From positions 101,771,937-101,835,936 of the forward strand of contig NC_133665.1 of the NCBI RefSeq assembly GCF_037893015.1: 64,000 bases of DNA, in the 5' to 3' direction. The notes under the pieces are model-generated. The model saw nothing but the letters and a program-made list of their open reading frames with translations. It was not told the origin of the DNA and did no database searches. Within the stretch, counting starts at the first letter, position 1, and every line of letters starts with the position of its first letter. This document shows positions 11,006 through 20,930 of this stretch, piece by piece. Both the position numbers and the translations under genes were made by a program. Source of the DNA: Macrotis lagotis. Its lineage: Eukaryota > Chordata > Mammalia > Peramelemorphia > Peramelidae.

Positions 11006-12350
11006 CTGGAAGGAGGGAGAGAGGAAGGGAGGAAGGGAGGGAGGGAGAGCAGGAGGGAAGACAAGAGGAGGAAAGAAGATAGGGAAGAAGGAAGGAAAGA
11101 AAGGAGGGAGAAGGGAGGAAGAGAGAGGAAGGGAGGGAAAGTGGGGAGGGAGGGAAGGAAAGAAAAAGAAAGAAGAGAGGAAAGGAGGGAAGGAAGAAGA
11201 CAGGAAGAGAGCAAAGGGGGAGAGAAAGAAGAAGGGAGGAAGAGAGAAAGGAAGAAAGGAAAAAAGGGAGGGAAAGTGAAGAAGGGAAGGAGTGAAGGAG
11301 AAAGGAAGGAATGAACAAACAAATGAAGGAAGAAAGGGAGGGAGGAGGGGAGAGAGAAAAGGGGGAAAGGAAGAAGAGAAAGAGGTATTGAGAAAGTAAA
11401 GAAAGAAGGAAGGAAGGAAAGAGGAAGAAGGAAGGAAGGTGGGAAGGAAAGGACAGGAGGGAGAGAAGGAGGAATGAAGGGAGAGAGGAAGGGAGGAAAG
11501 GAGTAAGGGATGAAGGAAGGAAAGGGAGGGAGAGGAGGAAGGAGTAAAGAAAGGGACAGGAGGGAGAGAAGGAAGAATGAAGGGAGAGAGGGAGGAAAGA
11601 AAGTAGGGAGAGAAAAGTGAAGAAGGGAAGGAGTGAAGGAGAAAGGAAGGAATGAACAAACAAATGAAGGAAGAAAGAGAGGGAGGAGGAGAGGGAGGGA
11701 AAAGGGAGAGAAAAGGAAGAAGAGAAAGCAGTATGAAGAAAAGAAAGAAAGAAGGAAGGAAGGAAGAGGGAATGAAAGGACGGGAGGGAGAGAAGGAGGA
11801 ATAAAGGGAGGGAGGAAAGGAGTAAGGGATGAAGGAAGGAAGGAAGGAAGGAACAAACAAAGAAAGAAAGGGAGGGAGGAGGGGAGGGAGAAAAAGGAAG
11901 GGAAAAGGAAGAAGAGAAAGAGGTATGGAGAAAGGAAATAAAGAAGGAAGGAAGGAGAGAAGGAAAGGGAGGGAGAGAAGGAAGGAGGAAGGAAAGGACA
12001 GGAGGGAGAGAAGGAGGAATGAAGGGAGAGAGGGAGGAAAGAAAGGAGGGAGGGAAAAGTAAAGAAGGGAAGGAGTGAGGGAGAAAGCAAGGAATGAACA
12101 AACAAAAGAAGAAAGGGAGGAAGGAGGGGAGGGAGGAAAAAGGGAGGGAAAAGGAAGAAGAGAAAGAGGTATGGAGAAAGGAAAGAAGGAAGAAGGAAGA
12201 AGGAAAGGGAGGGAGAAGGAAGGAGAAAGGAAAGGACAGGAGGAGAGAAGGAGGAATGAAGGGAGAGAAGGAGGGAGGAAAGGAGTAAGGAATGAAGGAA
12301 AGAAGGGAAGAAGGAGGGAGGGAGAAAGGAAAGAAATAGAAAGATAGGGA
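11006..12350. repeat. 1.35-kb polypurine (GGAA/GGGA) satellite with longer repeat units
   Basis: The + strand is almost purely purine for 1.35 kb. Beyond the GGAA/GGGAG units there is a longer period: the landmark GAACAAACAAA recurs near 11313, 11654, 11851 and 12096, and the landmark GTATGGAGAAAG (variants GTATTGAGAAAG, GTATGAAGAAAAG) near 11382, 11729, 11921 and 12167. That gives about four higher-order units of roughly 195-345 nt. Long minus-strand open frames (up to 522 residues of Ser/Phe/Pro/Leu) are by-products of the composition, not genes. It lies about 5 kb upstream of WNT3A exon 1. Confidence 0.95.
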
Positions 12351-12591
12351 AGAAGATTTAAGGACTTTGAAGGATGATATGTTAGAGACTAAGGATATAA
12401 TGATAGCTAACAACACAGAATCTCCTCTCAAGTAAATCCTCAGTATAGGACACTGGTCAGACGCAGCCAAATTCTAGGGACCAGAACTTCATTATTGTGG
12501 GTTTTCTTTCTACTCATAGATCACTGTCCCCTATAAACCTTAATAGGTAAATCTGAAGGTTTTTATGACCACTCCAATCATGCTCTACTGG

Positions 12592-12605
12592 GCCACCCTC
12601 TGGTG
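12592..12605 (-). promoter_or_regulatory. CTCF-like motif
   Basis: The minus strand reads CACCAGAGGGTGGC, close to the CTCF core CCASCAGRGGGCR. It sits just right of the polypurine satellite, about 4.7 kb upstream of exon 1. It is a motif match only and could be chance. Confidence 0.3.
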
Positions 12606-12689
12606 ATAAGTTTCTCTGCTTTTAGTCCATTACAAGTAATACGCTTAAGATCTTTTCAGTTTTTATCACCTATGTATCTTAGACATCCT

Positions 12690-12890
12690 GGTTCCCTTCA
12701 AGGCTCAGCTCAAGCACCATCTGAAATCTTTCTTGATCCTTCCTTTGCTACTACTTCCTTCCCATCACAATCAAAATCTATTTTATTTGGACCTGGATGT
12801 GCCCATGTCTCCTTGGTGGAAGGAACTAGTCTGCTTTTGTCATTGTATGACCAGAATTTAGCATAACTAATTGCTTGTTAATTGTTAGTT
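12690..12890 (+). mobile_element. L2 LINE fragment
   Basis: Reads 'cccttcaaggctcagctcaa' and 'caccatctgaaatctttctt', the coding-end to 3'UTR part of L2, with a decayed 3' tail. Confidence 0.65.
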
Positions 12891-13039
12891 GACTGGATCT
12901 GCTAGACCTTGAGCTCCACTAACATAACCTGTAAGAGCACAAGAAGAAATTAAAGGAGAATAGTAGAAAATTAGACATGCCCAGAGAAAATAGGAAGTCA
13001 TAAATTGGTAAGACTACAATGTTGAAGGAGATAAGAAAG

Positions 13040-13240
13040 CTAATTCCCATTTTTCTATCTCTTAAAGATTTCTAATGCATTTCCTTCACAACCTTGGGAA
13101 GTAAAACCACAGTTGTCCCCATTTTCCAGATAAGGAATGGAGATTTGAAAAATACCAAAGAAGACCCAGGAAATGCCAAAGGTAGTAGATGAACCCTGAT
13201 CTTCCAACTTTCCATCTTGTACTCATTCCACTATGCCAGG
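13040..13240 (-). mobile_element. MIR-like SINE
   Basis: Diverged reversed copy: 'ccccattttccagataagga' and 'gatgaaccctgatcttccaa' on the + strand. A further reversed copy lies at 13670-13825 ('aggatttgaactcaggtccc'). Confidence 0.6.
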
Positions 13241-13829
13241 AACAATTTCTTAATGCAGTAATCAGGAAAAGCATCACAAAGGAGGTGGCCCATGGTTGAA
13301 CTGGTTTGATCTAGAGAATCGACTCTATTATAGGAATAGTCAAAGATCTCTCAAGCCATACTCAGAGACAGAGTATAAATGAAGTTCTGAAGGACCTTCT
13401 GATGAGACTCCCCCCACCCACCCAAAACTGAGCTCTACCCACCTACATGAGCAGAAAATCCTTCTCTCCTCCCCAAATATGTAGGGCCACTCTAGCAAAT
13501 GTGATTCCCTTTCCTCACTTGCTTTTGGCAGACCCTTTTGGTCATTCCTCCTAGGTAAGGTATTTACCTATGCTAGGCCTTCCAGACTTAGAGCTAGCAA
13601 GAAGGAATTGAGACAGAAAGATTTATTTGGAGATGAATAGGAGCCACGGAAGGATTTAGAGCTTAGAACCTTAGAACTTAGAAACCAACTCCATTGTTGA
13701 ACACGTGTGGAAAGTAGGTCTTCAAGAGAGAATAAGACACAGATAGCAGAGACAGGATTTGAACTCAGGTCCCCTGACTCAATCAATCCAGAGTTCTGTA
13801 TTTTCATTATAACGCACCACTCTAAAGCC

Positions 13830-14239
13830 CAAACATCCAGGTCTCCCCATGCTAAGCTCCAAGTTTCAGGATTCTGGCACTGAACAGGGGAAAGTGGATA
13901 GCTAAACACTTCTTTCTCTTATCTCTCCCTTAAGCCTTCCTTGGCTCAGATCCCATTGGAGACCCTAACTCGGATCCTTCCCCATAAAGAATGGGACTTC
14001 TAGGCTGAAACAGATCATTTCAGCTGCAAAACGAACTCCTCCAGTTTCCATTCTCCACCCTCTCCCTCCCCTCCCCACAAAGCCTGGGGTTCCTTCCAGT
14101 AATGCTATAATTGGGTGGGATTTTCAGAGAGACAGAGGGAAAGTCCACAGGATGAGCATTCTGGCTCCTCCTCCCCCTCCTCTCCATGGGGTGGGGGCAG
14201 AGGTGACTCAAATGCAAAATAATAGCTTAATGAAGGAGG
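13830..14239. other. Upstream unique sequence, moderately GC-rich
   Basis: About 400 nt without repeat cores, about 3.1-3.5 kb upstream of exon 1, with pyrimidine-rich runs ('ctccctcccctccccac') and TGACTCA (AP-1 site) near 14203. Could be a regulatory element, but no direct evidence. Confidence 0.3.
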
Positions 14240-14570
14240 TTGTTTGCGGCAATGGAAAACATTAGACTAAAAAGTAGAAGACCTGGGTTTGGACCCTGAC
14301 TCTGAGCCTACAAAGTATGTAAGTTAGGCATCAATAACTCCCAATTCTGCAACATTCCAAGATCGTCATACCACTTTTCTCATGACTAAAGTGCAAAAGG
14401 GAAGTTTCCTTGTTCAAGGTCATATACACTGGCCATAGTGGAGTCAAAATCCATACCCAGCCTCCCAATTCCAAGACTATGCTTTCTCTGAGCCTCAGTT
14501 CCCCCCTTTGTAAAATAAAAGCCAAACTAGATGATCTCCTATGACTCTGCCAGTTATGTTCTGTGTTCTA
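14240..14570 (+). mobile_element. MIR with nested reversed SINE piece
   Basis: The + strand MIR reads 'gaagacctgggtttggaccc' and resumes with 'gagcctcagttcccccc'; in between (about 14340-14490) lies a reversed SINE core. Confidence 0.6.
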
Positions 14571-15195
14571 AATTCCTATGTTCTATGTTCCCTTCTTGTG
14601 ACTCAGTTAATTCTATTGTCTCTATAGTATTAGGAAGGAGACACTACTGATTTAAATAGGAGAGGACAGGATACCCTTATTAGCCAAGTTCAGGACAGGA
14701 TGTGAGGGAGAGTCATAAACACTTCCTGAATGATCAGTTCACTGACAGGCATACAGAATGTAGGAAGGAAGGAAGATCTGAAAGATCTTGGATATGAAGT
14801 CTAATCCAAACTCTCTCATTTTATAAAGGAGAAAATGGAAGATGAAACAGGGCAAGTGACTTACTCAAGGTCATATCATGTAAAGGAATAAGGACTGTTT
14901 AGGTATCCATCCCATGGCTGTATCAGAAGAAATTGGCTAAAGTTAAACTCCACTTTCCTCCTCATTTCCTGTTACTCTCCCCCCCAAAAAAAGAAATCAA
15001 CAAAACCACTCACTATTGTCCTCTCTCCCTTCCCCAACAGGGCTTTAGTGTCCTTGCAGAGGGAAAGTGGAGGGGAGGAAAGAGTTAGCAACGAACATGT
15101 GATCAAGTCCCTATCTGGGAAGTGGAATTTAATGGCTTATTTTGCTGGGGGCCTTAAGGACCTCAGGGACAATACTTTCCAAATTGCAATGTTAT

Positions 15196-15196
15196 C

Positions 15197-15273
<77 letters not shown>

Positions 15274-15296
15274 CCTCTCCTCTCTCTCCTTTCTCC
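15196..15296. repeat. (CT)n microsatellite
   Basis: About 80 nt of CT units followed by degenerate CTCC-type sequence. Confidence 0.95.
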
Positions 15297-15339
15297 CCTC
15301 TACCCCCTATAACTCTGGAAGTAAAAGGCACTTAGTAAC

Positions 15340-15510
15340 AGTGAAAAAAAAATCCTGTATTGGAAGTCAGGAGGCCTAGTTCTTACTCCTTTTCTCTGCT
15401 ACATGACTTTGGACAAGTCCTTTTCCTTCTCTGACCCTATGGGGGGGGGGGGAGGGAAGAAGAAGGTTGGAGTTAGATGTTCTCTAGCATGTTTTCCAGC
15501 TGCAATATAA
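15340..15510 (+). mobile_element. MIR with poly-G interruption
   Basis: Reads 'ggaagtcaggaggcctagtt' and 'actttggacaagtccttttc'; an exceptional G12 run (about 15440-15451) has replaced part of the 'ctcatctgtaaaatggg' segment. A reversed MIR lies nearby at 15735-15845. Confidence 0.6.
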
Positions 15511-16130
15511 AAACAAACACAGTGACTGACGGGCAAGGAGCTGAACTGGAGATGTGATCCAGAGTGAATCCTTGGGGCTGTTGTCTCAGGAGGAAGGATG
15601 GGGAGAGGGAGGGAGGAACCAGTTGAATCCAGTACTAGACTTCTCCAAGGTCAACACTCAGGTAGGGAGGGCTAGGCTTGAGTTGACCTGACAATTCCGG
15701 AAGAACTTCAATGAGTTTCATCAGTTAGAACCAGGCAGAACCCAATTTACAGGTGATGAAACTAAGGCCAGAGAGGAGATGCAACTTTCCAAGGATACCA
15801 GTATTCTAGCCCAACTGCAAAGCTAGCACTCTGGATTCTGACTTTTCCCCATTCTTAGCCACACATACCCACTCAGTCTCTAAACCCATTTGGGGAGTGT
15901 CTTTTTTCTCTTCAACATTGTAAGTTTCTTTCTGCATTGGAAAAAAGCAGTGGAGTTGAGGAAAGATAGACATAGAGCAAGTCTTTCCACACCCACAGAC
16001 CATGAAGAGATAACAGTTGTAAAATAACTCAAATAAGAAAGACCAAAAGAAATGACCATCCCCAATTACTCCCCAACTCATCAGTTCCCTCCACAAACCC
16101 TACAGACTGCATCCCCAACCAACCCATGTT

Positions 16131-16461
16131 TACAGGGTTTTCTCCGTCTTTCTGTCTATCTCTTTGTGTCTGTCTCTTTTTGTCTCTGTGTCTCTCTCTT
16201 GGTTTGTCTAGGTCTGTCTCTGTCTTTATCTCTCCGTCTTTGTCTATCTGTCTCTGCTCTGTGTGTGTGTGTGTGTGTGTGTGTCTCTCTCTCTCTCTGT
16301 CTGTCTCTGTCTCTTTCTGTCTCTCTCTGTCTCTCTCTGTCTCTGTCTCTCTCTGTCTGTCTCTGTCTGTCTCTCTGTCTGTCTGTCTGTCTCTGTCTCT
16401 GTCTCTCTCTGTCTCTCTGTCTCTCTCTGTCTCTCTCTGTCTCTCTCTCTCTGTCTCTCTG

Positions 16462-16529
<68 letters not shown>

Positions 16530-16544
16530 CTCTCCCCCTCTTTT
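16131..16544. repeat. (TCTG/TC/TG)n simple repeat next to the promoter
   Basis: About 410 nt of pyrimidine-dominated tandem repeat on the + strand: TCTGTCTC-type units, a (TG)n run at 16260-16284, and a final pure (TC)n run at about 16471-16525. It ends a few bases before the CpG island begins. All long open frames across it are compositional artefacts. Confidence 0.95.
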
Positions 16545-16559
16545 TTGCATTTTAGCAGC

Positions 16560-17330
16560 TTCGACCCCGGGAGTGAAATCCGGGGAGGTTGTTATAGCTA
16601 CCCAGATCCGCAGGGGTTCCGTCTGTCTATTTAAAGCCCCTTAAATCTTCCTCCCCCTTTAAACACCATCTTCCCCGGGACTCGCGGGCCAACTTGTCTT
16701 TAATGAGTATTAAAACCCTATCTCCGCGCAATTAGCTCATTCCAGCCCGGGCGGCTCTGACTGACAGAGACGAGGGAAGCATCCGCGTTTTCCCTGTGGC
16801 GATCAGTGCTGATTGGAGCCTTCAAAGGGAGCTTCTGCTACCTTTTTTGTTTTTGTTTTTTTTTTCTCCTTCTTCTTAAATATTTGCCTCTCCGGCTCTT
16901 CCCTGTCTTGGCTGGGGCGCAAAGAGTCCCCCCCCCTCCCTCTCTCCCTCTCTCTCTCCCACTTGCTCTCTCCTTCTCCACCCCCCCTCCCCGCCCGCTC
17001 CCGAAGGCGCCCGAGGAAAGCGAGTTGGCTCCCTCTTACCTGCTCCAGCCTCTCTCCTCCGAGAGTTTAGCTTGGGGAGGGAGGGGGGGAGAGGCGGGGA
17101 GAGGAGCCGATCGCACACCTCGCAGCCAGGAGGGGGCCGCACCGGAGCCAGGAGGGGGCTCCAGGGGAGGGGGGAGGGGGGCGCCTCTCCTCTTTTCCCC
17201 CCTTTCTCTTCTTTTCAACTTTTCCCCGTGTCTGGGGTGAGAGGTCCCGGAGAGCCTCGAATTTTTCTCCTAACAAAAATCTGGTTGGGGGGGAGGGGGG
17301 CTTGGTGCTGTTTTTCCTGCTCCCGTGGCG
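16560..17330 (+). promoter_or_regulatory. Putative WNT3A promoter and 5'UTR
   Basis: Non-repetitive GC-rich sequence directly upstream of the WNT3A start codon. Visible elements are a TATA-like TATTTAAA (16628-16635), homeodomain-type cores TAATGAG (16701) and CAATTAG (16729-16735), an inverted CCAAT box ATTGG (16812-16816), and a TCF/LEF-like TTCAAAGG (16821-16828), which would allow Wnt feedback. The transcription start cannot be fixed from sequence; the last 250 bases before the ATG are rich in G-runs (17072-17180 and 17287-17300) and probably include the 5'UTR. Element functions are inferred from motif matches only. Confidence 0.6.
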
Positions 17331-17401
17331 ATGGCCCCGTTTGGATATTTCTTTTTTCTCTGCGGGCTGAAGCAGGCGATGGGCAGCTACCCGATCTGGT
17401 G
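17331..17401 (+). CDS. WNT3A: WNT3A exon 1 coding part (signal peptide)
   Basis: First coding exon of the secreted, lipid-modified Wnt ligand WNT3A, which signals through Frizzled and LRP5/6 to beta-catenin. The 71 nt encode 23 residues plus two bases of a Trp codon: MAPFGYFFFLCGLKQAMG followed by SYPIW. This matches the known WNT3A N-terminus (MAPLGYFLLLCSLKQALG-SYPIWW) and not WNT3, whose leader is different and longer. Residues 1-18 form a Phe-rich hydrophobic signal peptide with probable cleavage after Gly18. The start has a good Kozak context (G at -3, G at +4). The exon ends in TGG TG before a strong GTGAGT donor at 17402; exon 2 begins with the G that completes Trp24. It lies in a large CpG island. 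The start and splice phase are seen directly; identity rests on known family sequence. Confidence 0.95.
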
Positions 17402-18559
17402 GTGAGTGTGGCTTCCCCAACTTCCCCTCTCCCCTTCTGCCCCCCCTTCCCACTCCCCCTCCCTCTCCCCTCCCCGAACACATGCCCCAGCCGTCGCTCC
17501 CGAGTTTCGATCCCGTGTTGGCATTCACCGGGCCGGACCCCTTGAGGGCCGGAGGAGGGGGGAAATAGCTATATGTACCTTTATTCTGCCCCCCTTCACC
17601 GGCTCTCCCCACTTTGGGGTGGCAGCGGAGTGGCGTTGGACGCAGTGGTTGTTTCTTTTGATTGCTTCCCTTTGACCCGTGTGCGTCGGTCCCACGGCCC
17701 CCCCCCCACCCCGGCCCAATCCACACCACTGTCCCGGGTGGGACGGGTCGTGAAGGCAGCTTCCGGGGGCTTGGGGCCAGCCGAGCCTGAGACCGCCGCC
17801 GAATTAAAGAGCTAACGATCCCAGGTGACACGGGCGCTTCCAGGTGATCGGGCTCGCTGAGACCGGGAGGAAGAGCTGGGAGGAGAGAGGAGGGAGAAGA
17901 TGGACGGGACGGACAGTCGAGGCTGGAGAGGGGAGAAGGGAAGGGGGGAGAAAAGGAGACACAGCGGGGGCCAGAAGACAGAAGAAGAAGAAGGGAGAGG
18001 AGGGGGGCTAGGGACAGAAAGATGACACGATGGAGAAGAGCAGCCAAAGGCACGGGAGAAGGTACTAGACTGCTTGCGGGAGAGCCTTCTCTTCTCGTCT
18101 CGTGCACAGCCACAGCCATCCATTACACACAGAAACTTAGAAAAAAGTCGGTGAGACAAGACCGAACACTTCCGAGGAGAAAAGTTACGTAAAAAGAGAA
18201 AGAAAAAAAACCAGGAAAGGGGACCAGAGTGGGTGAGCTGGGGCAGGACCCAGGCTTGTGCAATCCTCTCTGGGCCCATCTCTTAGGGCCCGAGATGGGA
18301 GCGTTAAGCCTCCCTCGCCTGGGAACTAGAGGCTCAGAGCCGGCCCTGCGGGCGCGGCTCCTGCCTCCCCCCACCCTGGGGGCCTGGTCCGCGGTGCCGA
18401 TGAGGAGGGTCTTTTGGCAGGCCGAGATTGCGTCCCTGGGCCGTGAGAGGAGGTAGTGGGAAAGCGATCGGGAAAGAAGAGGATTCTCAACCTTGGGAGG
18501 GGAAGAGGTGGAGGGGGAGAGCCCTGCTCTCCAGCAACTGCCCTAGCTCCCCAAGAATT

Positions 18560-18720
18560 AAAGGTTGTTTGTTTTGGTGGTTTCTGTGAGGCGACGGAGT
18601 GAAGTGACTCGCTCCAAGATCACACAGCTAGGGAATATGAAGTGTCTGAGGTCGGACTTGAACTCAGGTCCTCCTGACTCCAGGGTCGGTGATCTCCCCA
18701 CTGTGCCATTACCTGTCCCC
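18560..18720 (-). mobile_element. SINE inside the CpG island
   Basis: The + strand reads 'gacttgaactcaggtcctcc' and 'gatcacacagctaggga', the reversed marsupial tRNA-SINE/MIR. It is one of few transposon copies tolerated inside the CpG island of a developmental gene. Confidence 0.8.
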
Positions 18721-19356
18721 AAAAGAATTGGGAAATTAGAGCGAAACCCTCTAAGCGTTCAAGCCGAAACAGAAGACTGTGTCTTAGAAGGAACGCCTCT
18801 TTAGGACCCCCCCCCCCGAGGCCACTTGAGGCAGGGAAAGGGGGTGACGATTTCTTAAAGAGGGAAGGGGCTCGAAGTTCCTGAAGTTGGCCTGGATGGG
18901 CCCTGGGCGCCGATCCGGCGCTGTAGACTTACAACTGCGCCCAAGGGCGGGCCAGACTCGGGAGGGGAAACTCTGGGGTCTTCCCTTGCAAGAGGTCCGG
19001 GCTGGGTGGTGGGAATTAGGGGAATGTCGAGATCCAGGGTAGAGAAAGGCTACAGATTCCCCACCCCCCCCGCACCTCCGACCTGCTTGTGCCTAAGACT
19101 TAGAATAATGATGGGGGGGGGGGGGGCGGAGGGAGGAGGCATAGAGAAGAGAGACAGCCCAAGTACATTTAATCCGATAATAATTTTTCTTTCTTTCTGG
19201 CTTTTTTTCCCCCCTAAGATGGTCCGCGGGAGGGGGCGGGGCGGAGCGGGGGGGGGTGATATAGTTGTTGTGGGTGACTCGGATTCCGTCTGCTCCCTCC
19301 GACCTGTCAGGCGGTAGCGAGGTCCCGAAATCGGCCGGAGGGCCGGGGGGTGCGAG

Positions 19357-19462
19357 TGACGAATGGGACCAGGTCCTGGGCGGGGAGGGGTGGGGGTGGG
19401 AGAGTCCGGAGCGGAGGGAGGGGCTGAATATGACGAATGGGACCAGATCCTGGGAGGGGAGG
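19357..19462. repeat. Two 32-bp direct repeats in the CpG island
   Basis: The sequence tgacgaatgggaccag, then RTCCTGGGMGGGGAGGG, occurs at 19357-19388 and again at 19431-19462, a period of 74 nt. A weaker third partial copy (gcgactgggaccagac) follows at about 19477. Confidence 0.85.
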
Positions 19463-19944
19463 GAGGGAGGAAGGGGGCGACTGGGACCAGACAGAGGGCC
19501 GCGGGTCCTCTCGGGGGTCGCGTCGGGGGGATCTGGGAGAAGCTCTCCCGGACGTAGACGAAAGTTAAAGGGAAGGTGGGGGGGCGGCTTCCCCGCTCTG
19601 GGAGGCTGGGCTGGCTCAGGTGAAGTCTGGAGCTTCGCTCCGGGAGCCCTGAGGAGTGGAGGGAGAAGAGGGGGGGCAACGCTCCCTGAGAGCTCCGCGT
19701 CGGGGTGCGGAGGGCGGTGGGCGCTACCGGGGCGCCCTCTCAGGGAGGCTGCGGAGCCGCCCCGGGAGCAGCCCCTGCTCAGAAGCCGCCGGCCTCGGGA
19801 AGAAGGGGACCTAGACGGGGAGGAAGGGGCCGGCCTCCGCCCCCCAGACCTGACCGGGTCGCCGGGGGCCCCTGGGGACGCCCAGGGGCGCTGCCGCGGA
19901 GATTCGGGAGCACCGGGATGCCCCGCAGAGCCGACGCGCAGGAC

Positions 19945-20215
19945 ACCCCCCAACACACACCTTGGGGCACAGCCAGACACACACCGGGAACACACACACA
20001 TCCATACCCCCTCCACCTTGGGGCACAAACAGACAACTATCGGGAGCTTACACACAGCTCCCTCCATCTTGGGGCGCACACACACTTCGGGAGCACACTC
20101 AGACACTCACACACATGCACATGCACAACACACACTCACACTCACACACACATGCACAACACACACTCACACGCACATGCACAACACACACACACACACG
20201 CACGCGCGCGCGCAC
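19945..20215. repeat. CA-rich imperfect repeat block
   Basis: ACACAC runs broken by 'ttggggcacaaacagacaac'-type units that recur about every 45-60 nt (cttggggcaca near 19966 and 20012, cttggggcgcaca near 20069), then 'acatgcacaacacacactc' units, ending in a (GC)n run near 20207. The long open frames here are compositional. Confidence 0.8.
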
Positions 20216-20759
20216 TCTCCCCCGTCCAACGCGCGGCCCGGGTCGGGGCTCCCACTGTCACAGCCGCCCAGACGCCCAGTGACCCGAACATCCACACGGC
20301 GCCCCCCCGCCCCGTGCAGAGCCCTACGTGCAGAGACACGCAGGCCCGGGGCTCTGCAGCACCTGTGGCTTCAGCCGGCCCGGGCTCCTGTTCTCCCCCC
20401 CCAGGAATGTGAGTGGCGGGGCGCAGGGTGTGGAAGCGTGTGTGGCTCCCGGAGCGGCCAGGCTCTCAGGCCCAGGGCCAAGCGGACAGACCTCCGGACC
20501 CGAGCAGGTGTCTCCCCGCTCGGTCTCCCTCCCTCCCTCGGGCTGGAGCGGGGAGCAGAGGCAGAACTGAGAGCTGGGGAGCAGGGGGGGGGGGCGAGGT
20601 GTCTGTGGAGGAATCTAGGTGAGATGAGGAATCTGGCCGGTGTGCGCAGAGGAGAGCAAAGGCGGTGGAGTCGGGGTCATTGTCGGGGTGGGGGCGGAGG
20701 CGGGACGGGGAGCAGAGGACACCTGCAAGTGGCTGGCCGGGGGGGCGAGGGGGAGAAGG

Positions 20760-20930
20760 GGAGGGCCGCCGATGTTTGTGACTCGGAGCCAGATCCCTGC
20801 TCCATAGCCCTAATTAGAAACCCCGGGGCAGCCGCATTCCTGGGGCGAGAAGGAAGCACGTTCCGCCCCCGAACTACTGATATAAATATCCCTCCTGTCA
20901 CTGGGGAGCTTGGTCCCCACCCCCCACCCC
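20760..20930 (+). promoter_or_regulatory. Candidate regulatory element at the 3' edge of the CpG island
   Basis: Unique sequence with the palindromic homeodomain core TAATTA (20811-20816) followed by an A/T-rich GATATAAATATC (20879-20890) in otherwise GC-rich surroundings. Such islands within CpG islands are often conserved enhancers, but conservation cannot be judged here. Confidence 0.3.

Larger units (their letters stand above)
16555..20930. promoter_or_regulatory. CpG island spanning promoter, exon 1 and proximal intron 1
   Basis: From about 16555 the base composition turns sharply to GC-rich with frequent CpG (for example ccccgggactcgcgggcc, gcgcgcgcgc near 20210, agggggcggggcggagc near 19231), and it falls back to repeat-rich AT-balanced DNA near 20930. 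The island carries the WNT3A start and extends about 3.5 kb into intron 1, as is common for developmental regulators that are Polycomb targets. A GC box (gggggcgggg, 19232-19241) could serve an internal start. Edges are estimated by eye. Confidence 0.85.

Noticed and set aside
10835..12470. Very long minus-strand open frames (up to 522 residues, Ser/Phe/Leu/Pro-rich)
   Set aside because: They lie on the pyrimidine strand of the GGAA/GGGA satellite, overlap in several frames, and have no domain or splice context; stops are simply rare in such DNA.
1..16130. Exons of a neighbouring upstream gene (WNT9A is the usual neighbour of WNT3A)
   Set aside because: No Wnt-like or other coding exon is visible in the 16 kb upstream; only repeats and unassigned DNA.
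16029..16644. Open frames of about 170 codons in the TC/TG repeat
   Set aside because: Pure simple repeat translated as Ser/Leu/Val or Arg/Glu/Asp alternations.
17067..18119. 350-codon minus-strand open frame over WNT3A exon 1
   Set aside because: Compositional; Pro/Ser/Arg-rich, antisense to the real exon, with no known protein features.
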